Positions 23,976-35,999 of a DNA stretch of 64,000 nucleotides are shown here, in pieces (position 1 is the first letter of the stretch; every line of letters begins with the position of its first letter). Made by a program: the position numbers and the translations under genes. Under the pieces are notes generated by a model that was not told where the DNA came from, made no database searches, and worked only from the letters and a program-made list of their open reading frames with translations. This DNA comes from Adiantum capillus-veneris (lineage: Eukaryota; Streptophyta; Polypodiopsida; Polypodiales; Pteridaceae), in contig CM043960.1 in NCBI GenBank assembly GCA_014529385.2, positions 40,156,281 to 40,220,280 on the forward strand. The letters run 5' to 3'.

Positions 23976-25190
23976 ATGGCTTCATCTTCTACCCGCCCAA
24001 GATGTTCTAGAGGTTGCTCTACACTATCTCCAACTAGCCTCACCATTAGTGTGCCAAGAAGACCATGTAGTAGCATAAGCACTATCTCAATCTCAAACTC
24101 TCTCACTACAGATAACAGGTGGCAAGGGTACATGAGAAGCAAAGGTTCTCGGGTTCTTATGTAGCCAAGAAGGAGAAAAAGATCGAAATCAATAAACATG
24201 TTTTGTTCTGCATGGAAAGCAAGAGTTCTGGATTTCAAAGTTGAGGTTGGTAAGAAGATTGTGAAAGAAGTCTTTGTTGAACATGTTTTCACTCTCTCTG
24301 ATGTGATTGCTAATGGCGGCGGTGTCTCCATGGTGCATAATTCACGGTGCAACTGTAAGTTAATTATTTAGCACTCCTCTATAAATGTTCTCTTACATTT
24401 CAAATGTGAATCAATTTTTTAATTCTCTTATTATAGGTATATAATTAGGTTATACAGATGTTTGTATTTATTTCTATTCTCTTTCATTCAAAGATGTTTA
24501 TCCTTCGTCATATGAGGAATGGGAGCCATTGGAGTGCATTATAGGTATTATATCTGTGACCCATGCTCATATTGGGGTCTTGCAATATGCTGGCAAAACT
24601 AGCAAAAGCCTCGCAGACGAGGGTATTTTCTTCTATGACCATTTCTACCAACTCAATCAAAGGAATCAGAGAGGAGTGTTGGTGAAGGTTCCACTACCAA
24701 CCAACTGGAACTCCATGGATGGCCCGTTCTCGACACAACAATGAGTGAGTCATTGAGGAGCAGGCTCTATAGGGATGTTTAGAGGTCTCTCTGAAACTCT
24801 GTACCCACTAAATTCGTGAAACTTGCAAATTTCTACCTTGTTGGTCTCTTTGTTGAGTTATTTCATACCTGCAAAGTACATGTTGCTAAAACTACGCTGC
24901 TCTGCAAATCATTTGATTCCCTCTTGTGTGATAAGCTTCTTGATTGAGGGTGGCATGTGAAAGAAACAGATGGCATATGTTGCAAGATTTCTCTTGACAC
25001 TTTCATTGTCAAGTATGTGCTTGCAACACTGACATTAATAATCTCTTTTTGGTACAAGCGTTCTCACATTCTTGAAGGTTGCTATGTGCCTATGGATCAA
25101 GAGGTAGCAAGTTTGGCAAACAATGCTGTCATAGACGTGGAAGTGGTGGACAAAGAACTAAATCTTATGACATTAATTACAAGAAGGTAG
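23976..25190 (+). pseudogene. Unknown coding segments, possibly one spliced gene
   Basis: Several frames show codon-like structure. 23976-24164 starts MASSSTRPRC. A frame at 24200-24350 reads FCSAWKARVLDFKVEVGKKI, then KEVFVEHVF, and ends at a GTAAGT-type donor. 24529-24744 holds YEEWEPLECIIGIISVTHAH, IGVLQYAGKTSKSLADEG and VLVKVPLPTNWNSMDGPFS. 24957-25190 holds CCKISLDTFIVKYVLATL, ILEGCYVPMDQEVASLANN. No domain is recognised. Frame changes suggest decay or missed introns. It lies just inside the left 36-bp inverted repeat. Confidence 0.3.
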
Positions 25191-25310
25191 CAGTGCAATC
25201 TTTTGCAACTTCGACATGACATAGTGGAGGAGACTGCCAGCTACAATAAAAAACAAGGATTTAATTAGAGGCCAAGTACACAAAAAGACCTTAAAGGTAG
25301 AGAAGAGCAC

Positions 25311-25682
25311 TTATTTTAGGCATAAATAAACAATAGAGTCTTTAATTTGTGCATTGGGATCTTTCAAAATCCCAATATCAACAAAATCCAGTGCTAATTG
25401 CCTAGTACCATCAGCAAGGGGAATGGTTGCTAACAGTCCTTGTTTCATGGAATGTAAAATATCATTGTTTCTTTCATTTAAGTCTGTGGTGACTTGCCCA
25501 TAATTTCTCCTTTGGGCCTCTTCATGAGCAGCAGGAGTTTGTATCCTCTTTAATTTCTCTGCTTCCAAGTGACGTCTTTCTTCTTGCTCAGCTCTAGCTC
25601 TAGTGTTCAAATCATGAGTAACCTCATGAATCTTTACCCCATGATCCCGGTGGCCTGGTGGTATTAGCAATATATCCTTCAT
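25311..25682 (-). CDS. 123-residue open frame directly following the H3-like gene
   Basis: Starts at an ATG that overlaps the TGA of the H3-like frame (ATGA). The product is charged and probably helical: ARAEQEERRHLEAEKLKRIQ, then NYGQVTTDLNERNNDILHSM, then DGTRQLALDFVDIGILKD. No domain is recognised. It may be a separate small ORF, or the continuation of the histone-like protein after a frame change, since it returns to the reading frame of the histone start codon. Confidence 0.35.
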   Translation of the reverse strand: MKDILLIPPGHRDHGVKIHEVTHDLNTRARAEQEERRHLEAEKLKRIQTPAAHEEAQRRNYGQVTTDLNERNNDILHSMKQGLLATIPLADGTRQLALDFVDIGILKDPNAQIKDSIVYLCLK

Positions 25683-26147
25683 TTTGGGGTCAATAAACTA
25701 GGGATAAGGAGCTTATCGTATCTCCAACGTATTCTCTTGAGCATCTCACTGTCCTTGTCCATTATTGTCACCCGGTTAGCATGAGAAGCAACAATAGTGA
25801 TATCATTAAATGAAAATTCTCCAGTAAAAAATCTTCTCCTGCTTCTTGAAGATCATAGAGCAGGGCAATAGCCTTCCATCTCATTGTACCAGCACATGCT
25901 TCCTCACAAATTTGCCTTACTACTCTTTGGAAAGGAAGTTTAGGGACACAAAGCTCAAGCATTTCTGATCTTTTTTTATCTCCTTAAATAAACCCATGTT
26001 TCTTTGAATATTCTTCATTCTTGGTCCCTTCAACATCTTCATTGGTTTGCCTGAAGTTTTCTTCTTACTAGAAGACCTTCCACATGCTTTCTTTGCAAGC
26101 CTTAGTCCTTTCCCTGCCTTCCTTGTTGTTGCCTTGGTTCTTGCCAT
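25679..26147 (-). pseudogene. CENH3-like histone H3 pseudogene (frameshifted)
   Basis: Starts MARTKATTRKAGKGL and has a basic tail unlike canonical H3. The fold is then readable across three frames. EIKKDQ (alpha-N) is followed after a one-base shift by LELCVPKLPFQRVVRQICEE, GTMRWKAIALLYDLQEAGED and FLLENF (alpha-1 to alpha-2). After a second shift come DITIVASHANRVTIMDKDSE and MLKRIRW (loop 2 to alpha-3). Loop 1 is two residues longer than in canonical H3, and Trp replaces the Phe of RFQ; both are hallmarks of centromeric H3. The N-tail ARTK is retained. There is no intron, which suggests a retrocopy. Frameshifts make a functional histone unlikely. Family call by motif memory. Confidence 0.7.
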
Positions 26148-26171
26148 TCCACTGTAAGAGAAAAATGCAAA

Positions 26172-26175
<4 letters not shown>

Positions 26176-26208
<33 letters not shown>

Positions 26209-26594
26209 GATCACGGAGCACAGGCTCAGCTTTGAGACAGGATAATAGCTTATTGCGTGTCGTGATCCACAAGTGGATGGAGAAAGATTTGAAATCTAGA
26301 TCATGCCTTTTAAGCAGCAAGCCTCAATTTTATTGATGATGAAATAGTGTGTAAAATAGTAATCGAGATGTAGTACTCTGTGTGTGTGTGTATGGATCAT
26401 GGCGCACAGACTCAAAACCAAGCAAAGAAAACAATCCATCGTGTGTCATGCTCCATTTCGTGACATCCCTCTCTCTCTCTCTATGTATCTTCCTCTTTCA
26501 AACCAAGCAGGCAATAAAAAACACTATCTCTCTCTCTCTCTGTCTCTGTCTCTCTGTCTCTCTCTCTCTCTCTTTCAAACCCAACAGACACTTA

Positions 26595-26626
<32 letters not shown>

Positions 26627-26732
26627 TCAACTTCAACAACCACTTTGGAAATACCTCTCTTAGTGGAATTTAATTGGAAGAAAATGCTTGAAGGAGCCTT
26701 GCGCCTTGGTTGTAGAGGTTGTCTCGGTGGTA

Positions 26733-26786
<54 letters not shown>

Positions 26787-26880
26787 AGGTCATCTAAGTC
26801 GCTCTCATTCTCTCTCCCCCCCTCTCTCTCTCTCTTTCTATTTCATTGTATCTCTCTCTCTCTCTCTCTCATCATGAATT
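26176..26880. repeat. Cluster of (TC)n microsatellites
   Basis: CT tracts at about 26176-26204, 26526-26573, 26600-26625, 26738-26781 and 26820-26870, separated by short unique pieces. Overlapping Ser/Leu-rich and Arg/Glu-rich open frames are artefacts. Confidence 0.9.
26205..26270. repeat. GTGGATCACG hairpin repeat
   Basis: Begins GTGGATCACGG and ends CGTGATCCAC, a perfect 10-bp inverted repeat around a ~45-bp loop. It is 58 bp upstream of the H3-like start codon on the minus strand. A weaker copy lies at 26393-26456. Same family as the three units at 27.57-27.93 kb. Confidence 0.8.
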
Positions 26881-27053
26881 CAAGTGTGCATTTGTTACTA
26901 TAAATGTACACCTATTTTTGGGTTGCTAAAAAGTACTTAATGTGGTCGTACTACCCATTTAATGCATGTCCTTGTGACACGTGTACAATAATATTTGGCT
27001 TGCTTTGTTAAAAACGCCAACGGTAATGTCTATTATTGCATGAAAAGGGGAGG

Positions 27054-27351
<298 letters not shown>

Positions 27352-27554
27352 CTTAAGAAGGCCTCTGTCGCCTTCAAGGTGTAGGAATTAGAAGCTTGAA
27401 GACCCAAAACAACATTCATAGTCCTAAATCTCTACTCCAACAGCAATGTCTAGTCCTAGCAAAGGTAAAGTCAATCTCTTCACTTTCATTTGGTCCATAG
27501 TTTAGTTGTGTCTAGGAATTGTGCTTCAAAATGTAAAAGACCATTTCACAATTC

Positions 27555-27930
27555 ACCAACCAATATTGGATCACGGTGCGCCAATAATGTTGTGGAAATT
27601 TGTTTACATACCTCGTGCGCCGTGATCCTCTTTTGAAATTGTACAAACATTTATTTTGAAGGATAATATTCTTTGTTGTTTTGGTAGGTATTCCATTGTA
27701 TGAAAGCCCATTAAGTGGATCACGGCATGCCAATAGTGTTGTGGACGTTTGTTTACATACTCCGTGCGTCGTGATCCTCTTTTGAAATTTTACGAATTTT
27801 TTTTTAAAAATAATATTCTTTGATGTTTTGGTAGCTATTCTATTGTATGAAAGCGCTTTAAGTGGATCATGGCGCGCCTGTAGCTCTATGTATTTTGGTT
27901 TATGTACTCTTCACGCCATGATCCACTTGT
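27555..27930. repeat. Three tandem ~146-bp units with inverted GGATCACGGCGCG arms
   Basis: GGATCACGG-type starts at 27568, 27717 and 27864, each closed by its complement (CGTGATCC) at 27628, 27777 and 27924. The arms enclose a 30-35 bp loop with AATGTTGTGGA and TTTGTTTACATAC. Between hairpins the units share CTCTTTTGAAATT, TAATATTCTTTG, TTTTGGTAG and TTGTATGAAAG. Hairpin arms show paired changes (CGG/CCG, ATGG/CCAT), suggesting kept pairing. Confidence 0.85.
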
Positions 27931-28125
27931 ATGGATTTTACTCTTCACAACTATAAAGCAATTTTGCATTCTATCCATACTAATTATCTTATGTTATTTT
28001 CTATATGATTAGTTGGTAATAACTGTGAGATACCTAGCTATAGTTTGTTCAAAAATTATATGATCATTTGGTGCTCTTCTTTTTATTTATGTTTGATGAA
28101 ACTTATATTTGTGAGTATGAAATAA

Positions 28126-29482
28126 ATGGTAGGATTAATATCACATAGGAGGAGGAGGAGGCAGAAAATAGATCTTGAGCGCATTGTTGGCCAAGCAAAC
28201 GTTCTGAGAAGACTGCCGGAGCTGTTAAAAACATCAATGAAGACGAATGTAGACTTCACAGAACCCATTGATATATCTATTGCAGAGCCTGCCATGATTT
28301 TGGAGGAGCCTGCTCTAGGTTTGGAGGAGCTTGATACTGATCCATCTATTGAAATGGAGTCCCCTCCAAAATTTACTTTACTGAACTCACTTAAGAGAGA
28401 AGTGGATTTTTTAGCACCTACTTTGCAGAGTGCCTAATGTGTTGCAACAATCCAAAAGAAAAAAGAGGCAGTTATTTATGAGGACCATACAATGATTAAT
28501 GAAAGGCTTTTAGATTTTGCAGTTTTGTCTTGGGTTGGTGATAAGTTTGATTTGGTCTCCTGCATTTTTAATGCTCCATTTAATCTTGATGTGTGTATAG
28601 CTGAGTAGAGTGAACACTTGAAGCTGGAACAAGAGAAGTTTGAGCTTCACACTCAAGAGGGCAGGGTTAATGTTGGTGAAATGATGGTAGTCCATTTAAA
28701 AGACTATGATCCTAAAAGACAGTCTTACAAGAAGTATAACCAACTGCCTCTTATGTACAGGCCCCATTGGTGCAGCTTACATGAACGAGAGTGCAAGCTG
28801 ATTCAAGAATCCTTTGGATTTCTAATATTTTTAAATGGATTATTTACAAGTCTTATGAAAGATCCTAAGTAGGTCATGGAGGAACACGATTTACCAACAG
28901 ATGAAAAAGAGAAAAAGAATGAGCAATATATTGAAGTGACGGAGATAGACGAGTCCATTGATCTTGAAGAAGAAGCAAAAGAGGTGAAACGAAGCAATCT
29001 TCTCTCAATGAAAACCTCATATATCAAGATACCTCTAGATGTGTCAGGTTTCAATGAGCGGCAAGCCACCTTAATGTTACTAGGAGTGCCAGAGTTTAAA
29101 TTTGGAGATAGGTCATACATTCTCCTTCATGATATACAAAGTTTTTTTGTTTGCAAGAGGAATTTGCATTGGCCACTATCTCCAAGTATCAGGAGGAGAG
29201 GAATGGATTTGTTTCAAATGACAGTAGTGATGACGAGGTGATGGAGGTATTGAGTAACCCATTGGACTGCCTTAAACTCTGCTTTGAAAAGGCAGAAAAT
29301 TATATAGAAAGCCTTCTTGATGAAGCCACATTTCAAACTATTCAAAATAATCTTAAGACATCAACTAGTAAACAGGATATGGAGGATTGGTTTAAGCGAC
29401 CATCCCAGGAGTCAACCAAATCAATCAACCTATGGAAGAATGAGGTTTTTTTGCAAGATGAGAGTTTCATGGTATAAAACCC

Positions 29483-29557
<75 letters not shown>

Positions 29558-30044
29558 CTCTGTCTCTCTCTCTCTCACACACACACACATACACAAACAC
29601 TTCTTTTGTTTACAGTCATGGATTGCTGAAAAGGACGACTTTCTTCGTCATCGAAGAAGACAGTTCCATGGTAGAGATGCAGCTCTAGGACAATATCTTC
29701 CTAGTTTATGTGAGGCACCCATCCTAATTATCCAGAACGGAATGTCACAAGAGGGGAATACTGCAACCTATGCTTTCAAGACATTATCTTACTTCTTAGG
29801 TGGTACAATGCTACCACAAAATGCTAGCAAAGTTATCCTCATCAACAAGGTTTTTGGGAGAGAATGTTTTGGTTACTCGCTAGGATATACTGGGGACCGT
29901 GCAACATATCACTACACATACACATCAATGGCATTATCTTTAGGGAAAGAAAACCCTAGTAAACTCTTAGAGTATGGCAAACATTTAATGATTAGATACA
30001 AGGGTGAGGTTTTAAATGATATTTGCAAATCATCAAAATGTTGA
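28126..30044 (+). pseudogene. Gene A copy 2: unknown protein of the A/B element
   Basis: A chain of plus-strand frames. 28126-28437 has a basic start (SHRRRRRQKIDLERIVGQAN) and acidic EEPALGLEE repeats. 28618-28872 and 28876-29241 include LPLMYRPHWCSLHERECKLI, acidic EKEKKNEQYIEVTEID, and SGFNERQATLMLLGVPEFKF. 29151-29477 is acidic and ends at a GT-AG intron (29472-29615) filled with poly-C and AC repeats. The last exon reads SWIAEKDDFLRHRRRQFHGR, CEAPILIIQNGMSQEGNTAT. In-frame stops occur at 28435, after CIAE near 28605, and at 28870. No known domain. The last exon is conserved in copy 1. It ends about 60 bp from the end of gene B, tail to tail. Confidence 0.6.
29472..29615 (+). repeat. Poly-C and (AC)n inside a gene A intron
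   Basis: About 37 C residues (29483-29519) are followed by AC repeats to 29556 and a CT/AC mix. GT at 29472 and TTTACAG at 29615 frame it as an intron between two coding blocks of gene A. Confidence 0.8.
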
Positions 30045-30106
30045 AATAGTTGTGGTACATATTGAATTTAATTCTACAGGCATTTGTGGTACATCCGATC
30101 ATCTAA

Positions 30107-32968
30107 ACTCTAACTCTCTTGTTTCACCAATGATTGACATATTGCATTGTCTCCCTCCACCTAATTTGACTTTCAAGAGCACTTGAGTTGTTGAATGCGT
30201 CTGCTCGCTTTCTGTTCTGAAGTTGCAAATGTTTGATTGCCTGTACGATTGTTGAAGAGGCCAATACTTGCTTTTGTTGCATGCAATGATTTTGCGATAA
30301 AACCACTGAAATAACTCCTTCAGACTGTTTGCCTTAACTCGAGAGCCTCCATGCTATGTGTGTCTGAAGTAGGCATTTTTAGCCATGTAATGAGACTTCT
30401 CCAAGCCCTGGGTGTTCCATATACCTGGATTCCCATACTTTGGATGAAGTATGGCAAATGATTAAAAGTAATGTGCTGTAAAACAACAAATTTATTTAGA
30501 AATTTAAACAAAAACTTAGTACTAAGACTATTTGAGGTGCTTTGAATTTACCATGTAATGAGTGATTTGAGTGTCAGTTCATGCTGTCTTGAAGGATTTT
30601 TTTAGTAGCTGAAGGTTCTGTTTAAACTTGTTGAGATTATCCTGCGACCAATCATCATTCTCAAACATTTGAAATAATATGTCAATGGAACGCCACACGT
30701 CACCCTTTGTATTGCGAGTTGTTGGCTCTTGGTCTTTCCCTACTAAATGAAGTTTTTTACAATGCATAGTATACTCAACTTTGCTAATGTAGGTAGAGTG
30801 ATATGCTCTCCCTCGCTTTGTTAGCTTCACATCTTTCATACCTTGAGGTTTAGATAGAAAATGGCATGCTTTGACCCCACCTATGGATGGTTTGCAGGGT
30901 ACATCTTTCTCATTGGTTGACCTTTTTTTGTCCCACTGTATTTTCACATTGCCCCCATGTAGACCAATATCTGACAAAACTAGTTCCAAAATCTCTAGAG
31001 CGACTCGTCGTTCAAATGACTTTTTGATTTTCCAAGAAAACCCAATGTACAGATATACCAACTTCTCTACAATTCGGCAGAGACCATGCATTGTACAAAT
31101 ATGGACATTAACAAGTGGTATATCCAGAATTGGTCGGAAATTAGAGTCTTGATTGTGACAAGTAGGAGCCTTTCGCCACCACTTTGGGTCTATCACTTTT
31201 GCAGAATCCATGCAATACAAGCATGGAGAGCTTTCCATGGCACCCATTCCACAATTATACATACACTTCATTGTTTTGAGGTCACCTGCAAGATGCCATT
31301 GAACTTGAAAGTCTCCTCTCCCATCTACAGCCAATACCTCTCCTCAATTCATTTGCCTATCAATGATATCTGGAATAGTGGTTTGATCGAACACCCAAAA
31401 TAAAATGTCATGGTCTTCTTTCTTTATTATGGGTTTGATGGAACACCCAAAATAAAATGTCATGGTCTTCTTTCTTTACCTGCAAGATTAATCCTTATGA
31501 GATACGAAAAATAAATCTAATGTCATGGTCTTCTTTCTTTACCTGCAAGATTAATCCTTATGAGATACAAAAAATAAATCTAAAATTTACGTACAATGGA
31601 GGGCTTGCTAGAGCTGCAAAATTGAAGATAACTGGATTACCTGAAATGCACCAATCCACCATATGTTTGTTTCTGATTGAACAATGAAGTATGAAGGGTC
31701 ATCAGTGGGACATTTGGAAAGAGACCTATTCATTAATGTGATTGTAAGTCTCTCTAGCTTCTTCTCTTTAAGAATCTCACACTCATCTAGCTTCAAAACA
31801 AAATGTAGAACGCCAGCTGTCTCTTTGAATGTGATAATGTAGAACTCTACCATTCTAGTTTGTAACAAAGTGAGGTCCATGTAGATATTGTTGTACTCAT
31901 CATAAGTGACATTAGTTCCATGTGAGCTATAAATATCTTGAATATGAAATGGACATCCAATGAAGTCTGTCTGTTCATTATTGAGTTGTAGTCTTTCCTT
32001 CCAAACACTTACAGTTGTTGGTAAAATCTTAGACTTTATTCCCTTCTTCACAAACATGGAAGAGATAGACTGTTGAATAGCTAAGTAACCTCTTTTACTA
32101 ACTCCAAGGGAGTCGAATGTACCCTGTATATGCTTGGCAAGCACTACATTCTTTGAAATGAATTTGTCAAAGACATCGCGTTGAAAAACCTTAAACTTTT
32201 TTTCATGCATTATATCCTTTGCAAGACCACTAGTTATCAATGGCTTTAACTGCTTTCCTACATTGGCCTTTGGGTCTATGTTTTCTTTGTGTGGATAGAT
32301 GGAATTTCTACAAAGAAATCATAACTAACATAAACAAAAACTTAATTTAGTATAAATTAATTAGACAGTTTACAATGCTCACCTCAATGCTTGGATTCTT
32401 TTCTTAAGGCCGCCATATCCTACCTTCAAGGCTCAAGATTCCGTAGTTTCTTCTTTCGCACACGAGTGCCTAACATTGTCTCTTTGTTTTGTAATGATTG
32501 TACCTTTGTTTACAAGACCTGTGATTCTTGTGTGCGCTGCATTACAGTCTTTTGGTCCTCATGATGAAACTTAGAAAGTCTCTGAATCTCATTTTCTTGG
32601 TGCTCTACCATGTCTTTATAAGTTTCTAATTTGTTGTTTAGAGCTTTATAATAGCCAAGCAATCTATTCTCTCCATTATCTGCAAAGTTCAATACGTTAG
32701 TGGGATTTGAAAATGTAGGGAAAGCATTGGTCATGGGATTCAATGGATAGAGTGAGTCTTTTGTCCAGATATCTAAGTGTTTTTCTCCCTCTGCTCTGAG
32801 TCTCTCTGTCATGATCGGTGTCACTTTGATGTTAGTTTTGCCTCGCTTACACAATGGCGTATATTGGGGATCCAGGTCAATGTGTAGATGATAGAAGGGT
32901 AGGACATTTGTGGGGGTGGAAGAGGAAGCCATGTATGCAACAAGCCAAGAAAGGGAGGATTTCTTCAA
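30107..32968 (-). pseudogene. Gene B copy 2: transposase-like unknown protein, four exons
   Basis: Exon 1 (from Met 32932, MASSSTPTNVLPFYHLHIDL) ends in a coiled coil (YKDMVEHQENEIQRLSK). After a 75-bp intron (32308-32382), exon 2 (32307-31641) reads FKVFQRDVFDKFISKNVVLA, TYDEYNNIYMDLTLLQTRMV. Exon 3 (31479-30552) reads DHDILFWVF, LAVDGRGDFQVQWHLAGDLK, NCGMGAM..PCLYC, DIPLVNVHICTMHGL, GLHGGNVKIQWDKKRS. A 76-bp intron (30476-30551) precedes exon 4 with KYGNPGIWNTQGLEKSHYMA. GDLK...MG...CLYC, an IPL..VH...MHGL helix and a late QGLEK block resemble RNase H-fold transposases of an uncharacterised type; this is a weak family inference. A TGA after RQMN, a TAA ending exon 1, and stuttered duplications at 31380-31580 break it. 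Confidence 0.6.
31388..31580. repeat. Stuttered tandem duplications at a gene B splice site
   Basis: A ~53-bp segment with ACACCCAAAATAAAATGTCA is present twice (31390 and 31443). Then a ~60-bp segment with TTTACCTGCAAGATTAATCC is present twice (31477 and 31538). They copy the exon 3 start and its acceptor, so the intron now has two potential acceptors. Confidence 0.85.
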
Positions 32969-33284
32969 GGTCAGCGCACAAACAGTGAGAGAGTAAGGAG
33001 AGAGCAGGTTTGGAAGGATACGTTCTATTTCCTTTAGTCATACATTCCATGTACAAGAAACTCCCTCCAATTCTAGGACGTTCATTAAATGCAAATGAAA
33101 ACAATTTATTCTTCAATCATCATGACCGTTATGACACTATGGCAAGAATCTACTTGTGAGTGCACTTTTTGAATGGTTATTCCAAGTTTACAATTGCTTT
33201 TACCACACCTGTTTTCTAGAGCGAGAAAGTCAAAATTCTATATTCTTAGAAGGCCCTCCAAATGACCTCCGAAATTTCCTAATG

Positions 33285-34055
33285 ATTCAAGGATTTTATG
33301 TAATTCCAATAATCAAATAACCACACTTAAAAATTTACTACCCCATTTTGTTGAAGAGTGCAATGTAAAGTGGCAAACGTAAAAATAATTCTTTTTGACA
33401 CAAGTTCAAGCAGCTTTTCACTATTGTTGGAGGACTTTACTGCATCCATTAGATAAAGAAAAGTCTACATACACAATGACAAAGAAAAACCATACTCAAG
33501 TTTCTCTTGTGTAAACTCAAACACATCTAAATCAATTAAAGGCAATTCTCAAATACACTCTTGCAAAATGTGATTCTAAATGCTAATCTTGTAGAATCGA
33601 TCAAAGTAATTTGGTAGCTGTGGACCTTATACTTGTAGCCTCTCAATCATAAGTATAGCCTCCCCATGCAAGTGAGCCCAATAAGTTTCTTTCTTCATGT
33701 AAGTCCAAAAATGTTTATAGTCTTTGAAATGAGGGTATTGTGGATCTTTAGACTTAGTGAGACTCATTAGATGTAAAATTATCTTCTTTCTCCAATTAGG
33801 TTTCCCCAATCTCAGAAAAATAAAAATTCTCTCAAAACATATTAAGTGCATAAGTGAAGGGTGAGTTTAGGAAATGAAAAGATAGATGTAAGTGGAAAAT
33901 CAATAGAAATATGAAGGTGGAAAGTCAAAAGAAGCATCAAGATGGAAAGTCAAAAGATCCATGAAGATAGAAAGTCAAAAGACCTTTTGTGTCCATATAA
34001 ATAGGTGTTTCTCTTCTCCTTTATTTTTCCTTTAGCGTTTTCTTCTCTTCAAAGT

Positions 34056-34120
<65 letters not shown>

Positions 34121-34221
34121 CTCTCTCGCAATGTCACATTTGTATTTTATAGCTAACACGTTGCAGATCTACATGCTTCGTCATTCTCGGTGGCTACGGG
34201 CTATAGACTAGCGCATCACTC
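33285..34221. other. Unassigned stretch left of the solo LTR, with TATA-like box and CT tract
   Basis: No gene is supported. CCATATAAATAGGTG at about 33994 followed by a CT-rich leader and a (CT)n tract at 34059-34117 looks like a plant promoter or LTR remnant. The sequence is interrupted at 34222 by the solo LTR and should resume at 54247. Confidence 0.5.
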
Positions 34222-35341
34222 TTGTTTGTAAGGTCAACAAACCCGCCAACACCAAAAATGGGATGGGACCATTGACAGGTCTCTAGGCCTACTAAAGACA
34301 GAGTCCTTAAACAAGAAGAATTCGAGGGAATTCACCCTTACCATTGACAATGGTTTAGGTTTATAGCCCTAGAGGAGACCTAGTCCTGTCTCGCAGTGGA
34401 AACGGGACCACAAAAAAAACTATTTCGGCCCTATAACTTCCATCATTATATTAAGGTTTCCTTAGCCAATGCTTTTTTCCCCCTAAGATATGCGAGGGCA
34501 CAGCCGTTGGTGGATTCCTTTTCCAAATGAATAAATTCCTAAACGTTTTAGTGCGCGGGAATGGATAGTTACCTAACTAATCAGGTCCACCCATCCATGA
34601 TTGACAACCTTAGTCAATTCCCACTTACCACCCCGCACTCACACATGATTTCTATGTTGTTTAATTAGTACCACATTCTTTTCACAATTAAAACAATGAT
34701 TTCTTTTAACTTTCATAACTGAATTTCATTAAGATAACCCTTGAAAACAGTATTGAAAACATTCTTTTAGCAAACAAACATCTTTAGACTTAAGACAAGG
34801 TACTGTCATTCTGAAGTATCTCTGACCAGTACTGGCTTGTCTCAAGACCACCTATACAGGGGTGAAAAAATAGCACCCATTCCTTCTTTATAAAAACCGG
34901 GGTGGAAAAAGCCATTACCCAAAGTCCGAGCACCCATACGCCAACCTGTTGCCCATACAACCGGGCGGTTCCTCTAGGATAAACTTGATAGCTTAAATAA
35001 TATCCACAAACACAAACAAGCATGGGGTAAAGACTCCACGCGCGCTGAGGAAACCGACTCATCCATGGCGGAATTGCCATCATTACTCGTTACTTGGAGT
35101 AAAATATTCCAAGGAATCAGAGGTGTCTTGAGACAAGCTGTCTTAAGGATGGTCAAACATTTCTTTCCTAGGTCAATCAATAATAACCCAATCATTTCTT
35201 TCCTATTTTCAATCATTTCTCGTTGGTTTCTTGGAAGTTACCTTCCATTTACGTCCAGTTTATCCTTCCTAACCCTTACGTATGCAATGCTAACTTAGAA
35301 ATGAACTTTAAAAGACTTAAGCGAACAAAATAGAAATCCAC

Positions 35342-35503
35342 CTGGGACTGGTCGTCCATGTGCTGTTGGGCTAGAGCCTGCAAAGTTTCCTCCATCAGTC
35401 TATGGCTAGGCCTAGCCTCATGGTCATAAGTGGCTTTATTTATTTTGTTACTAATACCCTCTCCCTCGGTAAGAGGATTTCCTTTGGTTCTCTTTGGAGC
35501 CAT
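35342..35503 (-). CDS. 54-codon LTR open frame, solo LTR copy
   Basis: Begins MAPKRTKGNPLTEGEGISNK and ends DDQSQ just before GTGGAT, a potential splice donor. Same length and ends as the copy at 13091-12930, with many changes between them but no frame disruption here. As a solo LTR it has no gag to join. Confidence 0.5.
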
Positions 35504-35999
35504 ATTGGCAGCCTTTATAAAAGGACTTAATCGATTAGAGGTTTAATTGAATAATCTCTTTTTTTCCTTTTATCCAAAAATAAGGATTTTTGGAGAAAAT
35601 GGGTATCCTTGATAGTTTATGGGATGAGATATTTCTCTTGTAACTTCCTTATACTATTAGTATTTTCCCATAATTAACATATAATTAAAAGAGCTATTTT
35701 ATTGGGTTTCTCCTTAGTCTATCTTCTAATAATATCTTATAATTGGCCTTAGTAAGTTATAATTCCTATCTGTTAGTAGATTACTCACCCTAGATATAAT
35801 TTGATATGTTCTATCTTTAGGAATTTTCATAAAATTGATTTTTAACTTTTCCCTTCTATACTTATGGTCTAATTTGGAAAAATTTTGCCGATAGTAATTT
35901 GTTATATCAATCATTTATGCTAAGGTAGTTTTCCCAACCTTCAATAGTGATTTCTGACCTCAGGTTTTTATTGGTTAATTATATAAATTCATTTACTAA

